This document shows positions 45,823 to 56,753 of a DNA stretch of 64,000 nucleotides, one piece after another. Position numbers and translations under genes: made by a program. The stretch's first letter is position 1, and every line of letters starts with the position of its first letter. The notes below the pieces were generated by a model that saw only the letters and a program-made list of their open reading frames with translations, was not told the origin of the DNA and did not search any database. Origin of the DNA: Apricaphanius iberus (lineage: Eukaryota > Chordata > Actinopteri > Cyprinodontiformes > Aphaniidae); NCBI GenBank assembly GCA_028564705.1, contig JAPXFQ010001341.1:248001-312000 (forward strand), given 5' to 3'.

Positions 45823-45886
45823 ATGAAAAGCGTGCTGAGCAAGCTGCTGCTGGCATGTTGCTTATACGGCCTGAGCACGTTAGGAG
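45823..45886 (+). CDS. chrnb1: Nicotinic acetylcholine receptor beta1 subunit, exon 1
   Basis: Encodes the signal peptide: Met-Lys, then a hydrophobic core (VLSKLLLACCLYGLSTLGG), with cleavage likely around residues 20-24. The exon closes at a GTAGGA donor after 64 coding nt, leaving one base of a Gly codon that is completed by exon 2 (phase 1). The ATG is the first in-frame start of this hydrophobic segment; its context (gacgccATGa) is moderate. The subunit is part of the pentameric muscle receptor at the neuromuscular junction. Confidence 0.88.
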
Positions 45887-46559
45887 GTAGGAAAAGATGA
45901 TAAAATGTACTCAAAACTGACCTGTGGTAGGGATACAATTCATACATAGATGGAGTGGCAAAAGAAAAAGTATGGATTAATATTAATCCAATCAAAACTA
46001 ACAGAAATCCTACTGTAGTCCAGGACAGAGCATTGGTTACCAGACAGTTAAAGAATACTTTAGCTAAAGTAGAAAAGTAGCTTTTGAAATCCTTATACAT
46101 ACGTACACTATATAAATCTTCTATTGCTTGTTTTGTGTCTTTGTTTGGAAAAATAGAACACCAGACAGTTGCACCTGATGGAGAAAAACAATCCTGAATA
46201 TCCAACAGCAAAATACTTATTTGGTGTTACCTACTTACTTGCTTACTACTTTGGTGTTAAATAACTTCTCCGCAACAAAATAAAAGCCACATAAACTTGT
46301 GACCAACTGACAGGTTGGTTTTAACTTCCACCTTTTCCCTCTGTTCATGGATGGATGGTTTGACTTCAACATCCAAAATAGGCTTATGTGCGCAGAGAAA
46401 GTCAAGAACAAGTTTTTTTTCTTGACTATCACGTTTTTCAGATTTCTTCTTAGCTCTTTTTAGTCAGGCTGTGGTAACTTCAACTGAAACACTGTTAAAC
46501 CCTTTCAGATTTTTTAAAGCTAATCTGTTATAGTCAGTGGAGACCAGTTTGGTTTACGT

Positions 46560-46865
46560 TGTAGTTGTTGGTGAGAGGGTTTCGCCGTAGGCTGTATATA
46601 AAGATGGGCGGAGCCTATGTGATGTCACCCGTAGGTTTCTGAAGAGCTGAACTGAAGCCAACTGGGCGGTTTCCACCTCCGCCATCTTGGCTGCGTCTCG
46701 TCACGCCTGGAAAATAAAAAGAAAATGGCCAAAGAGGCGGAGCTGTGAGGCTGGGGGCGGATGATCGTCTCTCTGAGCCGATGTAGCTACGAGCTAACAG
46801 AGCTAACCGAAGCTAACGGAGGTTAGCGGGCGCTTTTAGCCCGAAAACCCTCCGAGTGTTGAGCG
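46560..46865. repeat. Probable interspersed repeat
   Basis: The segment ggctgtatataaagatgggc, gtgatgtcacccgtaggttt, ctgaagagc and the following GC-richer gctaacggaggttagcgg have the style of a widespread fish repeat. No second copy is in the window, so this rests on recognition rather than comparison. Confidence 0.35.
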
Positions 46866-47019
46866 ACTTTGCTACCCCTCTGCCTTCTATGCAAGTTCAA
46901 TAAATTTGTCAAATAAAAGCATGAAACCTTGTAGGTCTAAAACTTTCACTAAAAATTGGAGCAGAGACTTCTTGGATGATCTGTTAGTGCATCTGTTAGT
47001 GTTCTTAAAAACATGAACG

Positions 47020-47455
47020 TTCTATGCGGCCCTGAGGTCCTCCGGCAGCCCATTCCAGAGGTGAACGCCATAATGGAAAGACGCCTCACCGTGGGTATGT
47101 GTCCTGACTTTAGGGATTACAAGGAGACGGCTGCCTGAGGAGCACAGAAACTGCAAGGGTTCGTACGGTAAAAGCATTTCTGAGAGAGAAGGCGGCCCAA
47201 GACCGTTAAGACACTTAAAAACCAATAAAAGTATTTAAAAATCGATCCTGAAACATACGGGGAGCCAATGCAGTGATTCTAAAATCGGAGGAATGTGCTC
47301 CCACTTCCTGGTATTCATCAGGACACGAGCTGCAGAGTTTTGTAAGAGTTGTAGACCTGGAATCTTCTGTTTGGGAAGACCAGAAAGCAGGGCATTGCAG
47401 TAATCAATTCTACTGGTGATAAAAGCATGAATCAGCGTCTACGTCTACTGCCTAA
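47020..47455 (-). mobile_element. L2-clade LINE, 3' end of ORF2
   Basis: The minus-strand translation contains MVFKCLNGLGPPSLSEMLLP and HLWNGLPEDLRAA, the end of the reverse transcriptase ORF in L2/CR1-type LINEs. Upstream codons (minus strand, 47225-47455) continue the LHWLPV/RLDYC-like region in broken frames. 5'-truncated and dead. Confidence 0.8.
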
Positions 47456-47639
47456 AAGCAACGTACGATCAAATAATTATAATTAGAGACATTATAGGCA
47501 TGATTTTTCCATCTGAGGGTCATTCTTTTCAGAAATCATTTGACCTCTTGTCTCAAAAGTAATTTGATGATGGACTCAGATGAAACAGAATACGTAACGC
47601 GCTTCGGACCGTTACAGTTTATATTTACTTCCTCTCGGG

Positions 47640-48616
47640 ACTATCTGTAAAAAACATGCTTTACCTTTTCACTGTTTTGCAGACGACTTTCATATCTACA
47701 TGCCTGTTAAGTCCTCTGACAAAAACTCCTTGAGCCCTCTTTTGGATTTTCTGGCTGAGATTAAAACTTGGCTTTCACAAAAAAATTTTACTTTAAACGA
47801 GAACAAAACAGAGCTACTCTGGTTTGGCAAACAATGCTCTCCTTACCTTTCTGATGATACTCTCAGTGTTCCATATCCACCCTGTATTCAGAAATCTTGG
47901 CGTCCTCATTGATGGTGGTTTTAAATTGGATAAACAGATTAGTGCAGTTATCAAGTCCAGCTTTTATCAACTCAGAATCGTTGCCGAGGCAAAACCATAC
48001 CTTCCAGCTAAGGACCTTGAAAAAGTTTTCCATGGTTTTATAACCTCTCGCCTGGACTACTGCAATTCCCTCTATGTTGGTCTCGATCATTCCTTAATTC
48101 ACAGCTTGCAAGTGGTCCAGAACGCGGCAGCTCATCTTTTAACTGGCGGTAGGAAACATCAACACACTCCTATTTTAAAATCTCTTCACTGGCTTCCAGT
48201 CAGTCATCGTATCCATTTTAACATTTTGTTGCTGACTTTTAAGGCTTTATCTGGGTTGGCTCCCTCCTATCTCTCCGATCTTCTTCACTCCTATACCCCT
48301 CCGAGGACTCTCAACGAGGCAGTTTTTATTGGATGTCCCAAAATTCGGGCTAAAAACGAAAAGGGGATCGTGCTTTTGCTGCCTCCAAATTATGGAATAC
48401 ATTACCACGTTAAAAACACATCTGTTCTCCATAGCCTATGGTTAAATTAGCATCGTCTCAACCCTTTTCTCCCTGTCTTTTTAGACTTTATTTTAATTGC
48501 TTAATCTATATTTCTTTTTACATTTATTGTTATTCATGATTTTTCTATGCTTTGTGAAGCACTTTGGTCAACTGCTGTTGTTTTTAAATGTGCTATATAA
48601 ATAAAATTGACTTGAC
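47640..48616 (+). mobile_element. L2-clade LINE, C-terminal RT region and 3' tail
   Basis: Reading from 47680 gives the ADDFHIYMP box (altered YADD region), KTWLSQKNFTLNENKTELL, then after a frameshift near 47870 RNLGVLIDGGFKLDKQI, SRLDYCNSLYVGL, QNAAAHLLTG, LKSLHWLPVSHRIHFNILL and TFKALSGLAPSYLSDLLHSY. The tail ends gctatataaataaaattgac, the usual L2-like 3' end. The element is 5'-truncated; the C-terminal frame is broken near 48300. Confidence 0.88.
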
Positions 48617-49349
48617 TTCTGACAGTTATGTTTAAGTTGAACAATACTGCTGCCAAGGTCAGTCCTAATATAATGTTTATCCCCTTTCTGTTTGTTCAGT
48701 TTAGTTTAGAGAGCTACTAAGACATGAAAAACATTGTGAGTCCTCACTAAGGGAAGCAGAACTTGTTTCCCATATAACAAGCATCTGATTGTTGTTTTAC
48801 TTCCAGTTATCGTGTTTTTGCTTTACCAGCCGGTTCTGAACCGACCTTCTGTCCCATTTCTGGCCCATGAGCAGCCATGTCTCGATGAGCCTCACTAACA
48901 GCGGCGCCTTGCTGGGTGATTGTTGCCATTTAGTCTTGTCAGGTCAGATTGTGCTGCAGCCACAGCGATGCCAAATGTGATGGATGCCACGTCACCAGTG
49001 CCGCTGATTATAAATGCTTCCGACCTTCCAACACAAGGACGAAATGGTAAAATAGGACGTTGTGTTAAAAAAATGCAATGAAAGGGAAGTGATCGCTTTT
49101 TAAGACCAGCAATGTGGCCTTTAAAGCTTTTTTAATCCTAAATTGTGGAAAATGGACCTGCAATCTGGTTGTGAAAAATGGTTTTATGTTTAGAGCTCAG
49201 TTCACCATTTGAGTGTTTTGGGTCCTCACGAAAAGACGGCTTCTTGTCTCACTCTGTGAACTCCACAGCGATGACATATTGTACTCTCCACGATTTCAGT
49301 GAGTCCAACTGCTAGCAGGACATGCCAACGTCACAAGTTCCTATAAAGT

Positions 49350-51237
49350 AATTTGATTAATTTAGTATGTAGCGTCAATTCATAACAGATGTAATCTCAA
49401 GGCACTATACAAGAACTGTCATTTCAATACAACATACAAACATTTCAATAAGTTTAAAAGTTTTCTATTGAAAGAATCCTAGCAGATTGTGTTGAGCGAT
49501 CAACTTGGAGATGTGCCCTGTTGATGCAGACTCCAACCACAGCAATTCTTCATACTGAGCAAGCATGTAGCGACAGTGGAGAGGAAAAATTCCCCTGTAA
49601 CAGGAAGAAACCTCCAGCAGAACCTGGTTCAGCATAAGTGGCCATCAGCCATGACCGTCTGGGGGTTTGAGAAGACAGAGAAGAGAAACCGAAAGAACAA
49701 GAGAACAGATGCAAGAGTAATTTATATATTAAAGAAAGTAAAAAGTTGACCACAGGACATGGAGGTTGTTTGGTCACTGGGAGCATGATCCGAATAGATG
49801 CTCCCCATCCAGCAGGGGGCGTTGTAGCTGAGAAGGATCCCAGACAAGGTGGAGCTTCTAGAGAGAGAAAAACAGGGAAAACAAATAACAGCAAAAATAT
49901 ATCTGGAGAGTAGTAAAAGAGGAAAGTAGAAGAGAGAAGAAAAGTGGTCAGTCTGTCCTCCAACAGTCTAAACCTATAGCAACATGATTACAAAAACAGC
50001 TAAGGATAACTTAAGCCATTGACTATAAGCTTTATCAAAAAGGAAGGTTTTAAGCCTATTCTTGAAAACAGACATAATATCTGCCTCACAGACTAAAACT
50101 GGAAGCTGGTTCCACAGGAGAGGAGCCTGATAACTAAAAGGTCTGCCTCCCATTCTACTTTTAGAAATCCTGAAAACTACCAATAAACCTATAGTATGAG
50201 AACAAAGTGGAACATATGGAACAATCAGATCTCTGATGTACGATGGAGCTTGATAATTAAGGGCTTTATAAGTAATGAGGAGGATCTTAAACTCTATTCT
50301 GGATTTAACAGTGAGCCAATGGAGATTAGCAAAAACAGGAGAAATGTGATCTCTCTTTTTAATATTCATCAGAACTCTTGCTGCAGCATTTTGGATCAAC
50401 TGAAGGCTTTTAATAGCATTTTGTGGACTTCCTGATAATAAGAAATTACAGTAGTCTAGCCTTGAAGTAACAAATGCATGGAGTAGTATCTCTGCATCAC
50501 TCCTGGACTGGATGTTTCTAACTTTAGCAATATTCCGAAGGTAATAGAAAGAAATCTTAGAAACCTGTTTAATATGGGATTTAAATGTCATGTCTTGGTC
50601 AAAAATTATACCGAGGTTCTTCACATTATTACCACGGCCAAATTAATGCCATCCAGATTAAGTGATTGACTTAGTTTCCTTTTTAAAGGTTCTTGTCCAA
50701 AGACAACAACTTCTGTCTTGTCTGAATTTAAAAGTAGAAAATTCAGAGTCATCCAGGTTTTTATGTCTTCCAGACATGCTTGTAATCTACCTAACTGATT
50801 GGTTTCATTATGTTTTATGGATAAATATATTTGTTTATCATCAGCATAACTGTTGAAATTCATTCCATGTTGCCTAATTATTTTACCAATTGGAAGCATA
50901 TATATATAGTAAAGAAAATCAGTCCAAGCACAGAACCCTGTGGTACTCCACAAGTAACCCTTGAGTGTGAAGAAGATTCATCATTGATATGAAAAAACTG
51001 GAATCGGTCGAACAGATATGATTTAAACCAACCTAGTGCTGTTCCCTTGCTCCCTACAACATGTTCAAGCCTTTCTAAGAGAATATTATGATCGACTTTG
51101 TCAAAAGCAGCACTGAGATCTAAAAGGACCAGAACAGTCACAAATCCATCATCTGAGGCCATTAAAATATCATCAGTAACTTTTACCTGTGCTGTTTCAG
51201 TGCTATGATGAGCTCTAAAACTGAAATTCCTCAAACA
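49350..51237 (-). mobile_element. L2-clade LINE, reverse transcriptase and 3' UTR
   Basis: On the minus strand, three adjoining frames carry RT motifs in order: FRAHHSTETA, LLDLSAAFDKVDHNILL, TCGVPQGSVLG, then FNSYADDKQIYLS (active site), then MKNLGIIFDQDMTFKSHIKQ, TSRLDYCNFLLSG, NLHWLTVKSRIEFKILLITY and PLLWNQLP. The remainder (49350-49973) is the typical 3' UTR ending in the gtgccttgagattacatctg stretch. Endonuclease and ORF1 are missing. Two breaks separate the frames. Confidence 0.92.
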
Positions 51238-51458
51238 GGTTGTTGCTGTTTAGATGCTCACATACTTGATCCGCAACAATCAATTTGTGTTAATAAAAAT
51301 TAACGATTAAGTTGTGCTTTTTAATTTCTCTTCTAGATTTGCTGAGTTCTAGTAATTGTCGATCATTTTGGCTTTGTATCTAGTGAATGTCCATAACTCC
51401 TTGTTTACATGAAGATTTTTCACTCAGTTTAAGAGGCTCTCCCCTTTGTGTTGTTGAG

Positions 51459-51592
51459 GTGCTGCGGACGCAGAGCACAAGTTGATGAAGAAAGTCTTCA
51501 CTGACTACAACCTGAAGGTCCGGCCAGCTCAAACCCCTAAGGAGAGGGTGGTGGTCCGCGTGGGGATGATCCTCTCCTCCTTCGTTGGATTG
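51459..51592 (+). CDS. chrnb1: Nicotinic acetylcholine receptor beta1 subunit, exon 2
   Basis: 134 nt after the acceptor gttgttgag. Its first two bases complete a Gly codon from exon 1. The encoded start of the mature extracellular domain reads AADAEHKLMKKVFTDY, VRPAQTPKERVVVRVGMILSS, with the -VRPA- motif shared by muscle receptor subunits and the first beta-strand following. It ends at phase 0 on a GTGAAC donor. The assignment to beta1 rather than delta, gamma or epsilon rests on the wording here and in exons 3 and 4. Confidence 0.92.
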
Positions 51593-52121
51593 GTGAACAA
51601 TTCTTTTTACTTTTTTAACTATTTCCATTAAAACTGCTCTGTCAGTGTACAGAATATAAATCTCCCTTCACCGTTACCCTGATGAAAATGTGTAAAAACT
51701 AGAGGTCTAACGGTACACAAAAACACATGACTACATATACATATACAGTACATACGACTTTTATCAACTTTAATTTCATGTCCCTTGCAGTTACTGAGAT
51801 CAATTAGATTTATTACGTTCTATAACTTTAAAAAGTTTAAAGTACAGAACTGACTGGAGATTTAATTAGATTTTTTTTTTTATATAAAACAAATACAATA
51901 GTACAAGCGGACATAGCCAGAAAGACACTATAACCACTTGAAAACACTCAGTATTTATGTTTAAAAATGTTTTAAATAATACTTTGCCTATATTTGAGAA
52001 TAAATCATACATTTGATAGCTCTGATAACATGCTTTTGATAGCTGTTGATAAAATCCCTTCTCGTCTACTAGGATTCCACCGATTTTTGTTTTATGCAAA
52101 ATCAGTTTGGTCTCATTGGAT

Positions 52122-52774
52122 TAGAGGGTGACAATTTTTCGGGATTCCCACGGGTCACGTGATTCCTGTGGGATTCCCGCGGGACGGGAGTCAATTTCAC
52201 TGTCGGTTACGTGATCGGGACGGGACAGGAAATAATCCACGGGATCGGAAGGGTAACCAGAAATTATAATTTTGTTATAACAGATATTAGGGAATTAGGT
52301 TTAAAAAATGACGCTGCAATGCGGTGCCAATGTGTGTGGTTATTAGCTCCGCTGCAAAATGCAATTCAATCGGGTCTACTACAATGCACGCACCAAAACT
52401 GAAACTGCTACGTTGTTGCTACACCACCTGGATAAACTACTAAGCATATGATATCCGACTGAAAATGCGTCTATCTTAATAGTTTCGTAGTCAGACGAAT
52501 CAAGTCCATTAATGACGTGGTAACAATGAGAATGCAGGATATGGTTAAAGACGGCGGATAAAGCTAAATAGATGATCTTTGATTCTGTGCTAGGCTATGG
52601 TTTAAAGGGGGGCGGGGGAGCGAGCTCCATAGGAGGTAAATTACTAATCTACGGGATTCGGGTCGGGACGGAAGTCTTTCTCTCGGGATTTTTTCGGGAC
52701 AAGATTTTTTTTGTGGGGCTATCACATGATCGGGACGTGACGGGAGCGACAATTGATTCCCGTGTCACCCTCTA
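52122..52774. mobile_element. hAT-type non-autonomous element
   Basis: Perfect 12-bp TIRs (tagagggtgaca / tgtcaccctcta). Flanked by cattggat (52114-52121) and gattggat (52775-52782). The interior near each end is rich in gggattcccg-type motifs. 653 bp. Coding frames inside are chance. Confidence 0.88.
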
Positions 52775-52895
52775 GATTGGATGCCACTGGTAGCCATCTG
52801 GATGTCATCACTTTTTTTCGAGCGGGGTCTGGCTGCAGACCTCTACTCTCAGGACCCTTCCTTGCAGACCTCCACTGTGTGTGAGGTCCCCTCTG

Positions 52896-53752
52896 CATAC
52901 TTGCCAACCTTGAGACCTCAGAATTAGGGAGACTTTCAAAAGTGCGGGGAGGGGGGTTTAAAAATTTGAAAATTATATATATACAGTATATCAGTATAAT
53001 TATAATTATTAAGAATACTTGAATCTTAGAGTATTTATTTATTTGACAAAATAACAGTCCACAGCAATAATGTAAGTTCAGAAATTAAACAGTCCCTCCA
53101 CTTTTTGGTGAAAAACCTTTTGTGCAAAAAGGTTGCAATTTTTTTTTATATGCTTTCATATCACATTTTCACATAAACCTTAGCAAAATAAAATTACCTT
53201 AAATTGTAATTTTAACATGACGACTGCTCAGATTGGGTCCCCACTACAAGAACACTTCTGTTTTCATTTTGGTGCTACAGTCCCATCCTGGGCCCCTTTA
53301 GTCCCTCTGTGTCAGGAGAGAGCGAGAAAGTATTTTTTTCTTAGTTTGGTCGCAGCACAAACTAAGAAAGCAATGAGTCTGTTGATTTTGACACCAACAT
53401 TGGTCTTTGCAAGACCAAATGCAAAGACTTCTGAAAACTTGCGGCTCGCTACTGCGCCGTGCGTCACTGATTGTTTTCCTCATAGACATAAGAATCACGT
53501 AGGTGACCTATTTTTTATTCAAAACGGCAACTTTCACAAAACGTGATGGATTTTCATGTCGGGAATGAAGAAACTGTTCAGGTATTTAAAATGTAACACA
53601 TTTTATTCTCCATCCCTCTAACATTAAAAAGAAAGAGTGTACATGATATGCGACACTGTAAAATATCGGGAGAATCGTGGCCCCGGGAGATTTTCGGGGG
53701 GGCACTGAAATTCGGGAGTCTCCCGGGAAAATCGGGAGGGTTGGCAAGTATG
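52896..53752. mobile_element. hAT-type element with perfect target duplication
   Basis: Perfect 14-bp TIRs (catacttgccaacc at the left, inverse at the right) with identical 8-bp flanks cccctctg (52888-52895 and 53753-53760). The right part is rich in cccgggaga/tctcccggg motifs, typical of a widespread vertebrate hAT MITE family. 857 bp. Confidence 0.9.
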
Positions 53753-53949
53753 CCCCTCTGCTGTCAGGACCGTGGTTTATACCATGTATACCATAAGTGC
53801 GTACTTATCGTTTCCTACGAGCCCGGCAGGGGTTAGGTGCATAAACAATTTTTGAGGGCTAAGTATCCGTACCCTCGGTTTATTAAAGTGTATGACCGTC
53901 TGGGGGGTTCTGTCAGCTTGATAATACTGCCTGGTTGTCTTTAGGAAGC

Positions 53950-54015
53950 AAAGCGCTTCTTTGGCAGAGTGGTTAACATACATGATGTTGTGCTTCGAAT
54001 CCTGGCCAAGTCATC
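53950..54015 (+). repeat. tRNA-like sequence (SINE head)
   Basis: Contains tggcagagtgg (fits the A-box TRGYNNARNGG) and gcttcgaatcc (10 of 11 with the B-box GGTTCGAATCC) at tRNA-like spacing. No intact acceptor stem is apparent, and it runs into an L2-type tail. More likely a tRNA-derived repeat or fossil than a functional tRNA. Confidence 0.5.
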
Positions 54016-54029
54016 AGTCTGTGTTTTCA

Positions 54030-54130
54030 ATTCAATTTCAATTCAGTTTATTTATATAGCGCCATTTCACAACAGATGTCATCTCAAGGCACTTTACAAG
54101 AAGAGTTATTACAATACAATAGAAGAGTTA
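54030..54130 (-). mobile_element. L2-type 3' tail
   Basis: The minus-strand reading gtgccttgagatgacatctg followed by a gcgctatataaataaac stretch matches the 3' end of the element at 49350-49440. Confidence 0.75.
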
Positions 54131-54399
54131 TTACACACAGTTTTATCACACAATTATTTGCTGGGGTGCCTGCAGGAAAGTAGGCTATGTACATAAACGT
54201 TGTTAAAACTGGGGACATTTCCCCGGCATTATTTATGAATTATAGTTTTGTCCCCACCACATAAAAACCAGATGTGGAATTTTTTTAAAGTGCACGTCTA
54301 ACATCCATAGAGACAAATTAATGCCCCAAGAAGTAAAGTGTGCTCACACAGTAAACTAGAAAATATGTAAGTGTCTCGGTTCTGACAGAAGACCCCCTG

Positions 54400-54480
54400 A
54401 GACCATGCCTGGTGCTGGCCTCAAACTCAGGTCACCTGGATTGGGAGGCAGACAGTGTAACCACTCAACTACAAGATAAT
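54400..54480 (-). repeat. Possible tRNA-like sequence (minus strand)
   Basis: The reverse complement reads tagttgagtggttacact, then gacctgagtttgaggcc, resembling A and B boxes. Weak; structure not established. Confidence 0.3.
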
Positions 54481-54683
54481 TAACAGCAACCTCTGTGCCT
54501 CCGATACCTACCATACTTCTGGTATACTTGGTTTTGAATCATATTTACATTATTTACATAAATAAGGCCCCAGGAAATAAAGCATATTCACATAGGGAAT
54601 GACAAATACTTGCGTCCAATATGTCCGCTTTTATTTTGAAAGGCGTTGAATGAACTTCCAGCCGTGACAGCAGAGGTGGACCT

Positions 54684-55374
54684 TGTCGCTGCACGATTTT
54701 TTCCGGAAGCACGATCCGTGTCGTGAGCACATCTGCACATGCGCGCCAGGAACTACTTCCGGTTAGATTTCTTTCGTCTTTGTTTTTTTTATTCGTTCAT
54801 TCATATTTACATTTATCAACTGTCACATTTATCAAAGCAAATTACACTTTACAAATAAACAGAAATAGATCAGCAATCTTGTTTATCTGATATATTTACT
54901 TGCTGATAAATGCACTTGCTGCATTCGTAATCTTAACAGCTTTCTTATTTGTCACATATTTTATGGAGCTGAAATATTGACTGTGGTCAAGCCAGCCGTC
55001 GTTCGTCTGTCCGTAGTCAAGTGAGCCGCACCTACATTTGGAGTGCGCTTTTATGTGGTACTTTACGGTAACAGCCGTCTCGCTGGTTGAGATGAGCGAC
55101 AGAGAATGGGGCTGACATCAGGATGAGACAGAGCTGCTACCTTGCACTTATTGGGCAAAATAGCAACACATTAAAAGGCAGTTAACTATTTATGTCATGT
55201 TTCATTTAAAAATTCAAAAGTGAGTTTTTCCAGAAAATGTTGCAGGTGGTGAAAGAGCGCAAATCCATCCATCTTGTACCTTCTCGAGAAGAACTAAACA
55301 AGTAGTTCCTGGCGCGCATGCGCATAAGTGCTCACGGTACGGATCGTGTTTCCGGAACAGATCGTGCAGTGACA
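54684..55374. mobile_element. Element Y: 0.7 kb with TIRs of about 74 bp
   Basis: The left terminus from 54684 (tgtcgctgcacgat, then ttccggaagcacgatccgtg, then catgcgcgccaggaactact) and the reverse complement of the right terminus agree at most positions over about 74 bases. A 5-bp GACCT adjoins both outer ends (54679-54683 and 55375-55379), a possible target duplication. CpG-rich ends, AT-rich middle, no coding frame. Superfamily unknown. Confidence 0.7.
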
Positions 55375-55600
55375 GACCTCACAGTGCAGGTCTGCAAGGA
55401 AGGGTCCTGAGAGTAGAGGTCTGACGCCAAACTCTCCTGTTTTTTTCCTCTAGTTTCAGTTATGTTTCCATTTAGCTCGACATTGTTTCAGGTTAGTCAC
55501 TTAGTTCAGTGTTATGGACCTTATTGCAGTTAAAAGAAGCGTTGGCTGACAACGTTCTGGTTTGCTCCATCTTTCTTTTTTCTGTGACATTGTTTGACGT

Positions 55601-56753
55601 TTGCCATTGAAACTTGGCACTGCGCTCTGAGTTTCTCACATAAACCTTCTGCATGTGTTCAGGTAGAAAACAGCTCGATTTGTTGGTGTGACAGTGTGGA
55701 GGTCCTGTCACTATGGCTCTGTTTGATGATCTATCATCTACCAGATACTTTCTGTTTATTCTGTGAATATTCTGTAAGTCTGTGAAAGAAAGACTATTTT
55801 TTACAACAGACCACTAGAGGAACTACAGTATACTGAGATCACAGGTTCTGTTTTGATTGAAGGTTGTTAATATTATAAGCACAAGGTGAATAACTGGATT
55901 CATTCTACCTCCATGCTACAGTGAGCAAATTATTTGCCCCAGTGAGGATGTATTTCTTCCAGAAGAAGCAGTCTTCCCTTTGGCCCCTAAAACAAGACAA
56001 AAAGTTTAATTAGCAAAAATCTACATTTCCGAAAGAGTTCTGCCTTTAGCAGTATCTTTATGATTCATGAAATAGGAATTCAAACGCAGTAAAAAGTCTA
56101 TACTTTTAAAGATAAAATTGGAAGAAGTAGTAGTTTTGTACAAAAAGGTATCTTTCTTTAGGAGATTTTAGCTTCTCCGACATCCATCCATTTTCTAAAC
56201 CGCTTCCAACATAACAGGGTAAAATCTGTATGCTGTGTGATCTGGGCGTCTGCATGTTTCAACATTAGCAGAGACATGCTTGCATTAATTTAATTTCTAA
56301 CAAAACATAAAGAATGTACTTAAGTCTATAACCTCACGTTACTCTGTAACAGAGATCGAGTGTTCCTACGCGTTGGTATGGTAACGTTTCCTTTGCCTCT
56401 CGTTGCTTAGCTTTAATTCAGGCAAAGTCATCAAGCTAAAAAACTGATACTACGGTGAACAAAAGTCGAAAGGTTATACTTTTTGGACATGCTTATATTT
56501 ATGTTTATGAGTGAAGGATTAACTACATTTCAGGCGGCTTGAGTAGCCTACAGCACCTGCTAGATTAATTTGCAGCCTTCGGAACTGATATGTTAGCAAG
56601 CCTAAAATAACTTTATTATAGTGTATTAGCACTTCCAAAAGTATACAACAAAATACATAAGGAAACACGCTTAACTTACCCTCATTCCAGGGGTTGGGGC
56701 AGAGGGAGTCGCCTGGGGACGTGTTTTGTAGGGGCTACGGCTACAGCTAGACC
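55601..56753. other. Intronic, unassigned
   Basis: A repeat scrap at 55687-55720 resembles 42305-42340. The rest is AT-rich without recognisable features. Confidence 0.45.

Larger units (their letters stand above)
45887..51458 (+). other. chrnb1 intron 1
   Basis: 5572 bp from GTAGGA to a pyrimidine-rich acceptor (ctctcccctttgtgttgttgag). It contains three L2-clade LINE fragments and an interspersed repeat at 46560-46860. The stretches 45887-46559 and 48617-49350 show nothing recognisable. Confidence 0.85.
52836..55423. mobile_element. Element X: 2.6 kb with TIRs of about 50 bp
   Basis: The left terminus starting cagacctctactctcaggac at 52836 and the reverse complement of the right terminus ending at 55423 agree perfectly over 36 bases. 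They then agree with one substitution and a 4-bp indel out to about 50. Elements are nested inside at 52896-53752 and probably 54684-55374. The remaining interior (53761-54683) holds the tRNA-like patch, an L2-type tail and the GTCCCC repeat. Superfamily unknown; no transposase frame seen. Confidence 0.75.
51895..55600 (+). mobile_element. Interspersed repeat (TAGTACAAGC family) interrupted by nested elements
   Basis: The host repeat starts at 51899 (tagtacaagcggacatagcc) and continues colinearly with the copy at 2180-2612. It is broken at 52122 by a hAT-type element, resumes at 52783 (gccactggtagccat), is broken again at 52836 by an element of about 2.6 kb, and resumes at 55424 to about 55600 (cgacattgtttcaggt, then gctccatctttctttttt). 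Confidence 0.7.

Noticed and set aside
49974..51234. Series of minus-strand frames with reverse transcriptase motifs as a host gene
   Set aside because: RT motifs, the L2-type 3' UTR and frame breaks identify a 5'-truncated LINE.
53950..54015. Functional tRNA gene
   Set aside because: Promoter boxes are present but no convincing acceptor stem, and the sequence is embedded in transposon DNA.
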